From: Rhizomys pruinosus
Taxonomy: Eukaryota; Chordata; Mammalia; Rodentia; Spalacidae
DNA length: 64,000 nucleotides
Assembly (NCBI GenBank): GCA_009823505.1
Contig: VZQC01001595.1
Coordinates: 1,307,127-1,371,126, forward strand
Direction of reading: 5' to 3'
Part shown: positions 9,936 through 21,068 of the stretch, piece after piece
Layout: each line of letters opens with the position of its first letter
Position numbering within the stretch: the stretch's first letter is position 1
Program-made: the position numbers and the translations under genes
The notes under the pieces: model-generated
Told to the model about the DNA's origin: nothing
The model's input: only the letters and a program-made list of their open reading frames with translations
Databases searched by the model: none

Positions 9936-12320
9936 TTTCTTCATTGGTACTCATTTTGCATCATTGTAAATCTTTCTAAGATCCAGCTTCTAAACTCCAC
10001 TCGTTATTCTCGCTCTTAGAATCTGCTACTCTCCTAAGCTTCCAGTGCTCTGTATAATCTGACCTTAGCTCACCTTTCTGTTCATAGACCTCCCTACAGA
10101 ATGACATATAGCTCTGCTTCCACCAGGCCTTTTAATTCACGTATTCTACATTGCAAATGAGGTAGTGATTTGTTTCCGTGTATTTATGAGTTGGTTTCTT
10201 GGTTTGCTTTCCCTTTTTCTCTGCTCTCCTCTGGTATTCTGCGTTTTATTTTTATTCCCTCTAGTCTAAACCAGAGCACAATCAATGAACCATGGCATTT
10301 CTTACAGTATGAAAGGCAGAAACATTTGGCCCCTGAAATAGCAGAGCTATTTCTGGGTCCTCCACCTCTTAATTAAACAGCCATGAAAATCTTCTCTCTT
10401 CAGCCTATGTAACTAACTTTCAGGGCTTCCAGGGTCACTTTCTTATGAAACACTTTATTCTTTACACTTTTAAGCTCTGTCTACATTTGCATGGAGTTGC
10501 AGTCAATTTATTTTTATCTTCTACTCTCTTTCATTGTATTATGAACATTAGCAAGTCTTGAACATTAACATGCTAGTACAATGTTACCTGAGATTGAGTT
10601 ACGCAAATCAAAGAAATTAAAAGGGCTTAGGTTTAAAAATGAGCAATATTCAAGGGGAGAGAATAATAAAAGACATTTCATACAATTTATTCCTAAATAA
10701 TCTTACCCACAGCTTTTAAAATATAGTTAAATACTTTTAATTAATGTCCATTCAGGTAGTTTTAAACAATATCTATTAAATAGTGGAATTAAAGTTTAGG
10801 AAGTTACCATAAATAATCATTCAAATTTGCTCCATTTTTAAGGCATATTACTAGATTCTTATTTCCAGTATAATATATATGCATATAGTAGTATTATTAT
10901 ATAATTATTAATCTATATTAAATAATAATCATATATTAATTTGACCTTTTAAGATGAGCCATGAAACCTTCACGTATTTCTAAGTTGACAAATATATTTT
11001 TCAGCATTTGTTCTATGAATATATTGTATATTTATTATATTGCTACTTGTCTATTATATGGCCCATGTATTTTCCATTTTTTTGTGTGGGAGCAATATCT
11101 GTTAATCCTTTTTTGCTCACATTCTGCATTTTTTTTCATGAGTTATTCCTCCATTTAAGAAGAAAAATAATAAAGACAAGTGTGCAATTTTAAGTTTAGA
11201 TAATCTTTGGCTAGCATATTGACCAAGCACACAGGAATTTCAATTAATGTAAACTGAACCTATTGTAGTTCACCCGTAAAATTAAAATGTAATGTCTTTT
11301 TCCTCAGGGTTTCAAAAGTTACATTTGGATAACGTCTGAAAAAGATATGCTATCAAACAGTGCAGCATATTACTAATTTCATTGGGAGACAGTTTTATGA
11401 AATCACTGCCACCACAGCACAGCTTTTATGCTTTATTACCTTTTGACATAAAAGACTACTTATAAAAGCTGAAAACACTATGAAAATATCAGAACGGTGC
11501 TGGGTTCTACACATGCCTGGCTTTATGGACTAGAAAACCTTGAAGTTTCAGAATAGTCTATCATTAGGAATTCTTAACACACGTATTTTTTTTTTTTGGA
11601 ACACTGAACAAAAAGGAATTTTTAAAGTTTTATTTATTGAGAATTGTCTTCTAAATTATAATTCTTAATATTTAATATGAAGAATACAGCTACCATAATT
11701 GCAGCATCAACCCAACTGCTGCAATGACAGCATTTCATATATTTAGGAGAAAATTGGTTTTAGACTCTGCACGTACACTGTAAATATAGATGTTAGAACA
11801 GTCATTGTTAGCTAGTAGCTTTCATATCTCCCGATAATATACCAAAACATACTATTTCATAAATGGATAAAGGTTGAGGGAGTTTTTTAAAAGAATATAC
11901 CTGCATATGTGCTTAGGTTAAAGGAGAAGTAGTGTGCATTAATAATTCAAAACGTCATGTTTATACTTGCCTAATTAAAAAAGACCTCTTCACTGAATCT
12001 GTCAAGTAGAGTGGAGTGAGCGTCTGCATGCCACTGAAGTTTCTGCACCATTACATTTTCTCTTCTCTTTAGAAATGTTTAACAGAGAAGCAAATGCTTT
12101 GTAAATATGCCATGGCTTTGCAAGAGATAGACAGCTAAACAAACACTTTTAAACTTTCTACTCTGCAGAAGACACTATGCTAAGTGGTAGGGACCCTAAG
12201 ATAGCTGTGACGTGATTTCTTTCTTTGATGAACTCACAGTTAAGCCTGAGAAATGGGCACACAAAGACGTCTGTTTCTTGTTTTTTTCTTTGTTTGTTTG
12301 TGTTCTTTTTTTTTTTTTCT
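9936..12320. other. Unique AT-rich region
   Basis: About 2.4 kb with no clear repeat, splice-bounded exon or long open frame. 10840-10960 is almost pure A/T. 11330-11560 and 12000-12170 are less biased and could be conserved noncoding DNA, but nothing in the sequence alone proves it. Confidence 0.5.
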
Positions 12321-12321
12321 G

Positions 12322-12465
12322 GTCTTTTATAGACAGGGCCTCCCTGTAGCCTCAACTGGCCTAGAATTCCCTATATAGACCAGGCTGGCCTTGAATTCAC
12401 AGAGATAAGCCTGTCTCTACCTCCCAAGTGGAGGGATTAAAGGCATGCACCACCACACTTGGCAA
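12322..12465 (-). mobile_element. B1 SINE
   Basis: Antisense B1, nearly full length, from the T-rich tail complement through GACCAGGCTGGCCTTGAATT to GCACCACCACACTTGGC. Confidence 0.93.
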
Positions 12466-12492
12466 AGATGTCTTTTTAACATAAAGTTTTAT

Positions 12493-12718
12493 GGGCTGGA
12501 GAGATGGCCTAGCGGTTAAGAGCGCCGACTGCTCTTACAGAGGACCCGGGTTCGACCCACATGGCGGCTGAGAACAGTCTGTAACTCCAATTCCAGGAGA
12601 ACTCCAGTTCCAGGGGAATCTGACACCTTCTGACCTCCACGGCATTGCACGACATGGGGGCACTAACGTACATGCAGACAGTACATTCATACACATAAAT
12701 AAAATTTAAAAAAGATAA
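12493..12718 (+). mobile_element. B2 SINE, young subfamily
   Basis: Full-length B2. The head is GGGCTGGAGAGATGGCCTAG, with the A box region TAGCGGTTAAGAGC. The B box is damaged (GGGTTCGACCCAC). The body has the 17-bp internal duplication and the tail is A-rich with AATAAA. Confidence 0.95.
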
Positions 12719-13022
12719 ATTTTTATTAATATTAGCTTAAAATAATCCAAGGATATTTCAGAAAACATATCACTAGCTGTTTTGATAAGGCTAGGGCAAT
12801 ATATAAGCCGAGTCTTTAAAGATAAGTTAACCAAACAGAGTAGCCCAGGCATTGCAAGACAGGAGCAATTTGAAACTAATTCTAGTCCTACAGTGCCTGG
12901 TTTGCTGAACTTGGTTATATAGAGTGAGCTCTAAGGTCTGGTCCATGGCACTATGCCCTGCTTACATCCTCCTTTCTGTAATACTATAGGAGGCTACTTC
13001 CTGCAATTTCTCTCTTTTTTTT
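12719..13022. other. Unique sequence between SINEs
   Basis: AT-rich, no feature recognised. Confidence 0.5.
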
Positions 13023-13253
13023 TTAAATTTTATTTATTTTTGTATGTGTATGAATGTACTGTCTGCATGCAGGTGTATGCATCCGTGTCATGCAATGCCA
13101 CGGAGGTCAGAAGAGGGTATCGGATTCCCCTGGAACTGGAGTTCTACTGGAATTGGAGTTACAGACAGTTCTTAGCCGCCATGCAGGTGCTGGGGATCGA
13201 ACCCAGGTCCTCTGCAAGAGCAGTCGGTGCTCTTAACCGCTAGGCTATCTCCA
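13023..13253 (-). mobile_element. B2 SINE, young subfamily
   Basis: Antisense full-length B2 with the internal duplication (CTGGAACTGGAGTTCTACTG), an intact B box complement (GGGATCGAACCC) and a head that stops at CTATCTCCA. The common plus-strand frame across these antisense B2 copies is an artefact of the shared sequence. Confidence 0.95.
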
Positions 13254-13256
13254 ACT

Positions 13257-13512
13257 GGTGCCTTTGCTCCTTCTGCCGTTTATACAAAGCTGCTGTGTAT
13301 GAGTCTGGACTGATTCTTCAATAGGGGAGGAGAATTTCTTTGCTCAATAGAGTTTGTTTGAAAATTGTCTCAGCATCTTACAGCCCTTTACTCTGTCTTC
13401 TTGAAGTTTCTGGTATTCTAATCATCCTGCCTCTGAGTTGTCAACAGGTAACAGACATAGTAGTTGGCAAGTGGTAAATTTCACCCTGGGCTATCTCTCT
13501 TTTTTTTTTTTT
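13257..13512. other. Unique sequence
   Basis: No feature recognised. Confidence 0.5.
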
Positions 13513-13513
13513 T

Positions 13514-13656
13514 GGTCTTTTTGAGACAGGGTCTCCCTGTAGCTCTGGCTGTCCTGGAACTCACTCTGTAGACCAGGCTGGCCTCAAACTCACAGAGATC
13601 CACGTGTCTCTGCCTCCCAAGTGCTAGGATTAAAGGCGTGCGCCACCACGCCCGGC
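13514..13656 (-). mobile_element. B1 SINE, full length
   Basis: Antisense B1 with little divergence, ending CGCCACCACGCCCGGC. A B2 inserted immediately at its 5' end. Confidence 0.96.
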
Positions 13657-13889
13657 ATTTATTTATTTATGTATGTGTATCAATGTACTGTCTGCATGCA
13701 AGTTTGTGCACCCGTGTCGTGCAATGCCGCGGAGGTCAGAAGAGGGTTTCGGACTCCCCTGGAACTGGAGTTCTCCTGGAATTGGAGCTTCAGATGGTTC
13801 TCGGCCGCCATGTGGGTGCTGGGGATCGAACCCGGTCCTCTGTAAGAGCGGTCAGTGCTCTTAACTGCTAGGCCATCTCTCCAGCCCCC
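13657..13889 (-). mobile_element. B2 SINE, young subfamily
   Basis: Antisense full-length B2 with the internal duplication and a clean head complement (CCATCTCTCCAGCCC). It is followed by a C-run to about 13897. Confidence 0.96.
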
Positions 13890-13897
13890 CCCCCCGG

Positions 13898-14494
13898 GCT
13901 ATCTCTTAACAGTGTAGATCATGGTCAAGACAAATCAAGGAAACATGGCTGGGGTGTCTCAAGGAGAGCACTTTTCTAGCTAGCAATCTGGAGTCCTTGA
14001 TGGTGATCCCCAGGACCACAAAACCAAAACAAAACCAAAAACATCACACAACCCAAAGAAATGGAACAACTGGTTGATCACTCAGAAGGGAACAGTGTTC
14101 ATTAAGTTTGGTCCCAGGAGAGTTAGGTCCCAGCGACTTCTGCAATCCCCCTTTCATGTGGTGCCTTTCCATCCTTCCCATTCCCTCCTTTCAATTAGTT
14201 GTACCTACAAACAACAGGGAAAAATTCTCTCTAGCATATTTAACATTCTACCCCCCTCTTCTGTCTTCTGCTCTTTCTCACTCATAACCACCAGTTTTCA
14301 TGTTTATTTTGTGTTTCTGCAATAAGTGATTCACAATGATTTGTCTCCATTTAAGCTTGAGAGAGGGCAGCTGTCCCACTAGCACAAATAGAAGTGCCCA
14401 TTAAGTTTAGAAATGGTGTACAGAATGAAAACATATAAATATTAAGTCACCATATGAACTTACACTGGCAATCACTTATAAAAAAGACATTCTA
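13898..14494. other. Unique sequence
   Basis: Includes a pyrimidine-rich stretch (14140-14310). No exon or repeat recognised. Confidence 0.5.
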
Positions 14495-14625
14495 TTGCCA
14501 GGTGTGATGGTGCACACCTTTAATTCCAGCACTTTGGAGGCAGAAGTAGGTAGATTTATGTGAGTTCAAGGCTCGCCTGGTCTACAAACAAACAGACAAA
14601 CAAACAAACAGACAAACAAACACAA
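14495..14625 (+). mobile_element. B1 SINE left half with (ACAA)n tail
   Basis: B1 from GCCAGGTGTGATGGTGCAC to GCCTGGTCTACA, then an ACAA/AAAC simple repeat (14585-14625) that replaces the right end. Confidence 0.9.
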
Positions 14626-14659
14626 AAGACATTTTATGAATTCTTGGGAGAGTGGCTGG

Positions 14660-14928
14660 TGATAGGTCTGGGCTTCCCAGAATTCCAAGGGACACACAGA
14701 TATCCACTTCCTCCAGAGGCTGTCAATCTTCTGACCTCTACTTGAGGTCCCGCCCCATGGTGATACATGGGTGGGCCCCAGTTGCCATCTTGCTGCTCTT
14801 GCTGCTATTCCACCATGTGTCCATAGGTAGTCCACTCTGGCAGTTCCAAGGAAGTAATCATGTTCCTGGAGTGACTTATGTCTCATGTGCCTTTTTATCT
14901 GGGGGGTTCATGCCTTTATAACTTAACA
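14660..14928 (+). mobile_element. LTR, 5' LTR of a degraded endogenous retrovirus
   Basis: About 270 bp beginning TG and ending CA. It is clearly related to 41768-42038 over its whole length (shared blocks: CACTTCCTCCAGAGGCTGTC near 14705-14725, TATGTTCCTGGAGTGAC-like near 14860). Four bases after its CA end lies a primer-binding-site sequence, which is what marks it as a 5' LTR. Confidence 0.7.
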
Positions 14929-14931
14929 TAA

Positions 14932-14949
14932 TGGTGCCGTGACTCTGTC
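14932..14949 (+). promoter_or_regulatory. Retroviral primer-binding site, tRNA-His type
   Basis: TGGTGCCGTGACTC, the first 14 bases, matches the complement of the 3' end of mammalian tRNA-His (CCA plus acceptor and T-stem). It stands 3 bases after the CA terminus of the LTR. In intact proviruses the tRNA primes minus-strand DNA synthesis here. Confidence 0.7.
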
Positions 14950-15840
14950 AAGGGCCGAGATGTTTTGGATCAGGGGGTGTGCTCACCAGCTTTCCCCTCG
15001 GAAAGAACCTAACTTTATTTTGAACCCCCTGGGAAACTTGCCAGCAGTGTATTTCTCTGGAGAACCATCTTCCACATTTCACAATTAGGTACCATTCTCT
15101 CTCTGTTCTCTCTCTCTCTCTCTTCCCCCAATTCTACCTCTTGTGCTTTCTCTCTCCTCTGTTTGCTTTTCTTCTAAGCCTTAGTCTGCCACCACCATTT
15201 TGAACCCACTGAGATTTGCTGACTATCTCCCTGGGTTCCCAAGTCTGCCACTCTCCAAACCTCTCTGCAGTCTAGGGATGCCGAAGCTGCAGACTAGGGT
15301 CCAGTTTAGTAGACCTCCCCTGTGCCCCCAGAACATGGAGCCCACAGACATGTAGTTCCCATTCCCTCTTCTGAGTTTAAGAAAGGATGCTTCCTTAGTG
15401 CTCAACAGTATTTCTAAGGCTGTTTTCCTGCTCCCACTACCTGGCTTCCCTCCCCCACCCCATGTGCGCTGTCTGTCTCTCCCTCTCTCTCCACCTTCCT
15501 GAGACCTTACCAGATTTCTGCAGTAAAAGACTGCACCTTAAATCCAGGCTTTTTTTCTTTTTTCTTTGTTTCTTTCTTTTTTTTTTTTTTTTTACTGTGG
15601 CTTTTCCCGGCCCACATTCAAGTAGAAACTGGTGGAGTGAGACTGCGTTTGTGCATGCCTCATTTCCATGGTAGCTGCACTAAACCACACCTACTCCTTC
15701 ACATGGGCCATCTTAGCTTTTATGATTTCCATGGTACCAAAACCACACCCACTCTTCAGTCGCCATCTTGACCCATGTGAAAGCGGCCATCTTAGCTATG
15801 TTTACCATTTCCATGGTGCCTAAACAGGGTTTTGTTTTTA
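14950..15840 (+). mobile_element. Degraded ERV leader/internal region
   Basis: Non-coding sequence following the primer-binding site, with CT-rich stretches and short degenerate repeats of ATTTCCATGGT (15662, 15725, 15808) and GGCCATCTTAGCT (15706, 15785). No retroviral protein frame remains and no 3' LTR follows nearby. The right limit is a guess. Confidence 0.45.
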
Positions 15841-16283
15841 CTGGTTTTCCTCTGTTTCAAAATAAAATCAATTTTCCATTTTTTTCTTTTGTATGGATAG
15901 TTAATATTTTTTATAGGCTGTTGCTTCAGATTTTGACATCATCTGGCTTTTAAAAAAATACTGTTTTAATATATTTTGTTTATAAGAATTTTACCTATTT
16001 TTAAAGGATTATTTCAGATTTTGGCATTTTCCTTTTCATTGGTTTTCTTTATAAATCCCATTTTATTCAGAAATCCATTTTTGTTTCTGCTTCTGTATAC
16101 AAGCCTCTGTATCTGAGATCAAGGTGTTTCTACCACACCTTGTCCCACCTGGCATCCAGCTCTTGCCTCAGGCACTAAAGTTTAATCTGGCTGCCTCTCT
16201 TTAAGGGACTTTTGAGTTTTTCACTAACAAGGTAAGCCATGTAAGCCAGATCTGCCTGCCTCCCCGCCTGCCAACCATGCTTT

Positions 16284-16286
<3 letters not shown>
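15841..16286. other. Unique sequence
   Basis: No feature recognised. Confidence 0.45.

Positions 16287-16328
<42 letters not shown>
16287..16328. repeat. (CA)n microsatellite
   Basis: About 21 CA units. Confidence 0.98.
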
Positions 16329-16331
<3 letters not shown>

Positions 16332-17066
16332 CCTGTGCTGCATGCATAGTATGGGCACACAGGCCATTCCCACCTGAGTGGATATCTTAAACTCTAAATG
16401 ATTTTGTGTAAATGTGATAATTACAATTAATGGTTCCACAACCCTGCACAATGATGTACAGCTTTAGATTTATGTGTGCAGCTGATTAGGGAACTGAGAA
16501 CTTTCTGTGCCTTGACATCAGGTTGTTCTGGGCACCTACACTTAGCTATGACATTTTAGAAAACAAAAGAAAAATGGGACAATTAAGTCATGTGTCTGTC
16601 CAACCTATCTCTGTGTTATAACCATTCTCCAATGTATCTTTGAGATTCATGTAACTGTCATGTGTCCATGTTCTCCTGTGTGTTAGTTTCTGTCAAAACA
16701 AAGTGGCCACTTCAAACTTCTTTCATTCTATATCATGCACTAAAACAAAAAATTAAGTTTACTATTGGCATACTTCTTAAATTTTTTCAAAGGCCTGATT
16801 TGAACCCAGGTTCTTAAGTTTCTACACTGGTTATCTGGAGATTTTATTTCTTACCTATCCAAATTATTTTCTTCACAGGTATTATAACTAAAATTTCCTT
16901 TCCAGTGCCCCCCCCCCCCGGTTTCCAGACCTTTGAAGACCTGATTTTTAACCCTTAGGGGTTCATCAACAGATTTTTTTCCTTTTTTCTCCTACTTTAC
17001 CAGGCTTCTGACAGCTGTGCTACCCTCCCTCTGACCAGAAACCAATTAAAAAAATCCCTGGATTCA
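16329..17066. other. Unique sequence
   Basis: Ordinary AT-rich DNA with a short C-run at 16909-16919. No exon seen. Confidence 0.5.
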
Positions 17067-17235
17067 GCTGGGCATTGTGGGGCATGCCTTTAATCCTAGC
17101 ACTTACTAGCACTTAGGAGTCAGAGGCAGGCGGATCTTTGTGAGTTCAAGGCCAACCTGGTCTACAGAGTGAGTTCCAGGATAGCTGGGCCTATAGGGAG
17201 ACCCTGTCTGGAACTCCCCCCCCCAAAAAAAAATA
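17067..17235 (+). mobile_element. B1 SINE
   Basis: B1 with a short internal repeat of TAGCACTTA (17097-17116), a normal body and a C-run plus A-run tail. Confidence 0.92.
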
Positions 17236-17936
17236 GTCCCTGGATTCATTCATAGTCTGGCACTTGAACAGCGGCCCGTGGCTTCCCCTACAATCTCTTC
17301 CCTTCAATGAAACAGCCTAAATACCTTTGGTATTGTCAGTTCTTTAATTACTGTAGTCTAACTTTAGTCATGGATAGATATATAATTCTGTTTTCTATCG
17401 CTTGTTAAAATATTTTGATAAGTTCATAGTTTTAGAACCAAAGGTGCAAGATGTCAATGCCAGCATGATAAGGAAACTGTATTAGCCATCTCAGCCCTGA
17501 CAGTGCAATTAATTAGAGCTGCATGCTTTACATAATATTTCTAAAGGTGTTTTTTTTCCCAATGTATGTGACTGTTCAGTACAAACACTAGGATAAAAAT
17601 CTCTTATATTAATGTGTGGATAAATGTGCGTATGTATGTGCATGATATGTCTGTTTATGATATGTCTGATATTGTTAAACAGCATATTAAGATGTCTGTG
17701 TATGATAGCAATGTATGTGCCTTTGCTCAGTACAACGTTTATAAACTACCATTGCCAAATTTATTTATTAGAACCTTATTTATGAGTGTATGCATGAAGT
17801 ACTGTTCATTTTTAAGAATTCTAGAATGTAGTTATGGCATATATAAGAAATTGTGTTCCACCTAGCAGGTAGTATATACCTTGTTACAGCCTCAAGTGAA
17901 ACAGACATATATAAATATTGAGTTACCCATACATAT
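17236..17936. other. Unique region, possible conserved noncoding DNA
   Basis: 17400-17560 is non-repetitive and of balanced composition, with a homeodomain-type GCAATTAATTAGAGC core near 17507-17521. 17614-17730 has degenerate ATATGTCTG/ATGTGTATG repeats. No coding exon is visible. Confidence 0.4.
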
Positions 17937-18170
17937 TTTTTTTATTTATTTCTGTATGTGTATGAATGTACTGTCTGCATGCAAGTCTGTGCACCCATGT
18001 CATGCAATGCCGCAGAGGTCAGAAGAGGGCGTCAGATTCCCCTGGAACTGGAGTTCTCCTGGAATTGGAGTTTCAGACGGTTCTCGGCCGCCATGTAGGT
18101 GCTGGGGATCGAACCGGGTCCTCTGTAAGAGCAGTCGGCGCTCTTAACCGCTAGGCCATCTCTCTAGCCC
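17937..18170 (-). mobile_element. B2 SINE with target-site duplication
   Basis: Full-length antisense young-type B2, flanked by GAGTTACCCATACAT (17920-17934) and GAGTTACCCAGACAT (18171-18185), a 15-bp target-site duplication with one mismatch. Confidence 0.97.
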
Positions 18171-18699
18171 GAGTTACCCAGACATATTAAAAATGTTTTA
18201 TATACCTGTTATACTTTGCACATATTACTTTTAGTATTTTTAAGAAAAATTAGGTTTTACTTCCTGTCTGCTGTTGTTATGTGATAATGACTCCCTCCTT
18301 TTCCTTCTCAAAGCTATAATTCAAAATCTGGGAACAAGTGACATGGCCTTCATTTGTGATAGTCCTAGAAGATATTGGTTTTAGCCTCTTTATTATCCTG
18401 GGTTTGTTTCATGGGCTATGTCAGAACTTTTTTTGCCATTCATGGTTTAAATCTATTTTACTTTGAGTACCTAAATGACCTTTATAGATTTAAAGAATAA
18501 ATTGTAGGCCTTACTGGCCTGAGCCCTTTGTGGACAATGCAATCCTTGGCCAGGTATTTCTATATTGTATACAATAGGCTGAACATGAGCCAGCAACACA
18601 AGCTAGTAAGTAACACCTTTTCCTAGCCTGTGCTGCAGTTACTACCACCAGGTTCCTACCATGAGCTTTTATTATTAGTCAGGATGTTTTGCCATAGCA
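18171..18699. other. Unique sequence
   Basis: No feature recognised. Confidence 0.5.
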
Positions 18700-18941
18700 A
18701 TTAAGAATTTATTAAGATTGCTTAAGTCTGGGACTGGCCTTTTCAGAGGACCTGAGTTCAATTACCAGCACCCACATGGTGGCCAAGAACCGTCTTTAGC
18801 TCCAGTTCCAGGGGAATCTTGGAATCTGACACCCTCTTCTAACCTCTGTGGCATTGCACTATACTGTTGCACAAACCTATATGCAGACAGTACATTCATA
18901 CACATAATAAATAAATAAAATTAAAAAAAATTAAAAAAAGT
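18700..18941 (+). mobile_element. B2 SINE, older, head degenerate
   Basis: Body and tail are clear (GAGTTCAATTACCAGCACCC, TGCAGACAGTACATTCATAC). The A box region is eroded and only one TCCAGTTCCAGGGGAATC unit is present, so it belongs to the form without the internal duplication. Confidence 0.92.
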
Positions 18942-19797
18942 GCTTAATTCAATGTTCAAGCTTACTTAGGTGTTACCAAATTCATTCAAATGATCCTCTT
19001 GGAGGTTTAGCATATTTAAAGTTCCAATCTGATTTGGCAAGAGGGATTTGAATGGACAGTCTTTTCCTTACCCTCTAAGGTCCACTTAAGTCCTATGGTT
19101 CGACATAGTCTCCTTTCTACATGTCCTATGGCAGTGAGTTATCAGTCATCCTAGGCCAGGAAGGTCTTGGAGATTCACTCAAAAGGCCTTCATCCAGCCA
19201 GTGTCCAGTCAGGGAGGAAAGTCCATATAGAGGAGAAACTACTCATGCTTTAAAGGGAAGCTCTGGTGAAGCAAGACCTGACTAAGCAGTAGACTGGCCG
19301 GATTGGCTTCTGTCTAGGGAGTTATAAAGCAAATATTAACCTTATACAGAGTAAAGAAATAAGGTTAAATAGTTTAATGTTTTTTATTCTTCTTTTATTA
19401 TTATTTCTTGGCCACAATTGAAGGTAAAGTGCTGGGTTAGAATCATGAGACAGATTAGAGGATGAGTTCATTTGGACAGAGCTCCTGAAAGAAGTGCCTA
19501 ATGAGATACAAGCAGGTTCTGGAAAATTAAGAATACTGTTCCTTGAGGTAAGCGTGTCCAGAATACTTTATGGTCATGTGATTAAAAACCAGAAGACACG
19601 CTGCCACCACCTGCACTCCACAATGCATGGCAATGCTTCAGTCACTTGCATGAGAATCACCGGCATTATTCTGAGATGTCACATTCCTGGACTCTGCCTG
19701 GGATTTACAGCCTTAGTGCTTCTTAAGTGAGACTCAAGAATCTGACTCTTTTTCAGTAATTCTTAGGTCCATTAACATTTAAAAAGCTTTGTTTTGG
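18942..19797. other. Unique sequence
   Basis: About 850 bp with no repeat or exon recognised. Confidence 0.5.
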
Positions 19798-19915
19798 GCT
19801 GTGTGGGGAGGCCCAGGCTTCTAATTGCAACAGTGAGGAGGCAGAGGAAGTCTGCCTTCTTTCTACATAAGTAGTTCCAGAACAGCCATGGCTACATAGT
19901 AAGGAAAAAAAAAGG
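19798..19915 (+). mobile_element. Very degenerate B1-like SINE
   Basis: The order of GGCTGTGTGGGGAGGCCCA, GAGGAGGCAGAGGAAGTC and CCATGGCTACATAG before an A-rich tail fits an old B1. Confidence 0.55.
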
Positions 19916-20119
19916 AAAAAAGTTTTAAAAATTTATAAAACCCCACATTGGCTTATGTAAAACAAGGCCTTAGGAACTATGAGCTGTTTTGACATATGAA
20001 CATATGGAAGTTTGTTTATGTAAAATTGCTAAGCTGTGGACTTTAGGCAGGAGAAATTCTATGGTATGCTTACAGTCCTTTCTAAGTTGATTATAGAGGT
20101 TTACTGGTACTTAAAAGAA

Positions 20120-20682
20120 AAGAGGATCCCTTCTAAGCCAATATACTTTAAAAATATTTACTAACATTTTGTGATTATCGTACAATATAATTTGATGGTA
20201 TTTAGATATTCTCTCCTATTCCACCTCCCACTATTGCCCCTCCACTAAGCTAATGTGTGTCTCCAACTGTCCTCCAGTGTGGGTGGAGCCTGGTTAACCT
20301 ACCACGAGTCTCACAGTTGAAAGAGCCTGTGTCTCTGTCCCTCTCACAGCCATCTGTTGCCACATTTTTTTTTTAGGTGAGTAGGGTTGGGGTTTCTTAC
20401 CTCCTCATGCCTGTGCTGAGATTTTTTTTTTCCATTTTGAGCTTGCGTGGGAATTGTGTTTGCTGTCGACATTGCTGTAAGTTCATAGGAGCAACTGAGC
20501 AGCTGTCTGTAACTCTATTTCCTCCTGATCATTCACTACCTCTGGCTCTTGCAATCTTTCTGATCTCTTTTCTGCAATGATCCCTGAGTCTTGGGGTGGG
20601 GGGCAGAAATTGATATAGGTCTTCTATTCCAGAATAGCACTCTGTAGACTCTTGTTCTCTGCATTTTGTTGTTGTTATTTTG

Positions 20683-20690
<8 letters not shown>
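20120..20690 (-). mobile_element. Lx-type L1 3'UTR, antisense
   Basis: Contains CTCTGGCTCTTGCAATCTTT and CTGCAATGATCCCTGAGTCT, which I recognise from Lx-type rodent L1 3' ends, after an upstream CTATTCCACCTCCCACTATT block. No ORF2 is attached. Confidence 0.65.
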
Positions 20691-20714
<24 letters not shown>

Positions 20715-20840
20715 CCTGGGGATTGAAAACTGGGTCTTACCAGCTAGTCCCGGTGGCCTGAACCTTGCTGTGTAGACAGGTGCCTAGAACTCACAGACAT
20801 CCTACCAACCCCTCCCAAGCATGTCCCCCATGCCTGGCTA
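20691..20840 (-). mobile_element. Degenerate B1-like SINE with long T-run
   Basis: A T-run (20686-20714) then a diverged antisense B1: GCTGTGTAGACAGGTGCC, GAACTCACAGACATCC, CCCATGCCTGGC. Confidence 0.6.
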
Positions 20841-20859
20841 AACCAATATACTTCTTCTC

Positions 20860-20907
20860 TCTCTCTCCTCCTCCTCCTCCTCCTCCTCTCCTCCTCCTCC
20901 TCCTCAT
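20860..20907. repeat. (CTC/TCC)n tract
   Basis: Pyrimidine-only simple repeat. It produces the arginine/glutamate-rich part of a spurious 163-residue minus-strand frame. Confidence 0.96.
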
Positions 20908-21068
20908 ACTTAGTAGTCCTGAACAAATGACTTATAATTAAATGAGAGTGGATACATGAGATGAAGGGACATTCTGGTATACAGATAGCTTGTTTATGTT
21001 TAAAGCCATATGTGTGTATGCAAGTTGCATGGGATATAGATTGCTGATTAATGTTTAGAAGATATCCA

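Noticed and set aside
12493..12570. tRNA-like sequence with A and B boxes
   Set aside because: It is the tRNA-derived head of a B2 SINE, without a cloverleaf of a functional tRNA.
13054..13243. Recurring frames of the MYCLHAG...CTRV...GGQKR type at many loci
   Set aside because: The same peptide recurs wherever an antisense B2 occurs; it is the SINE translated, not a protein family.
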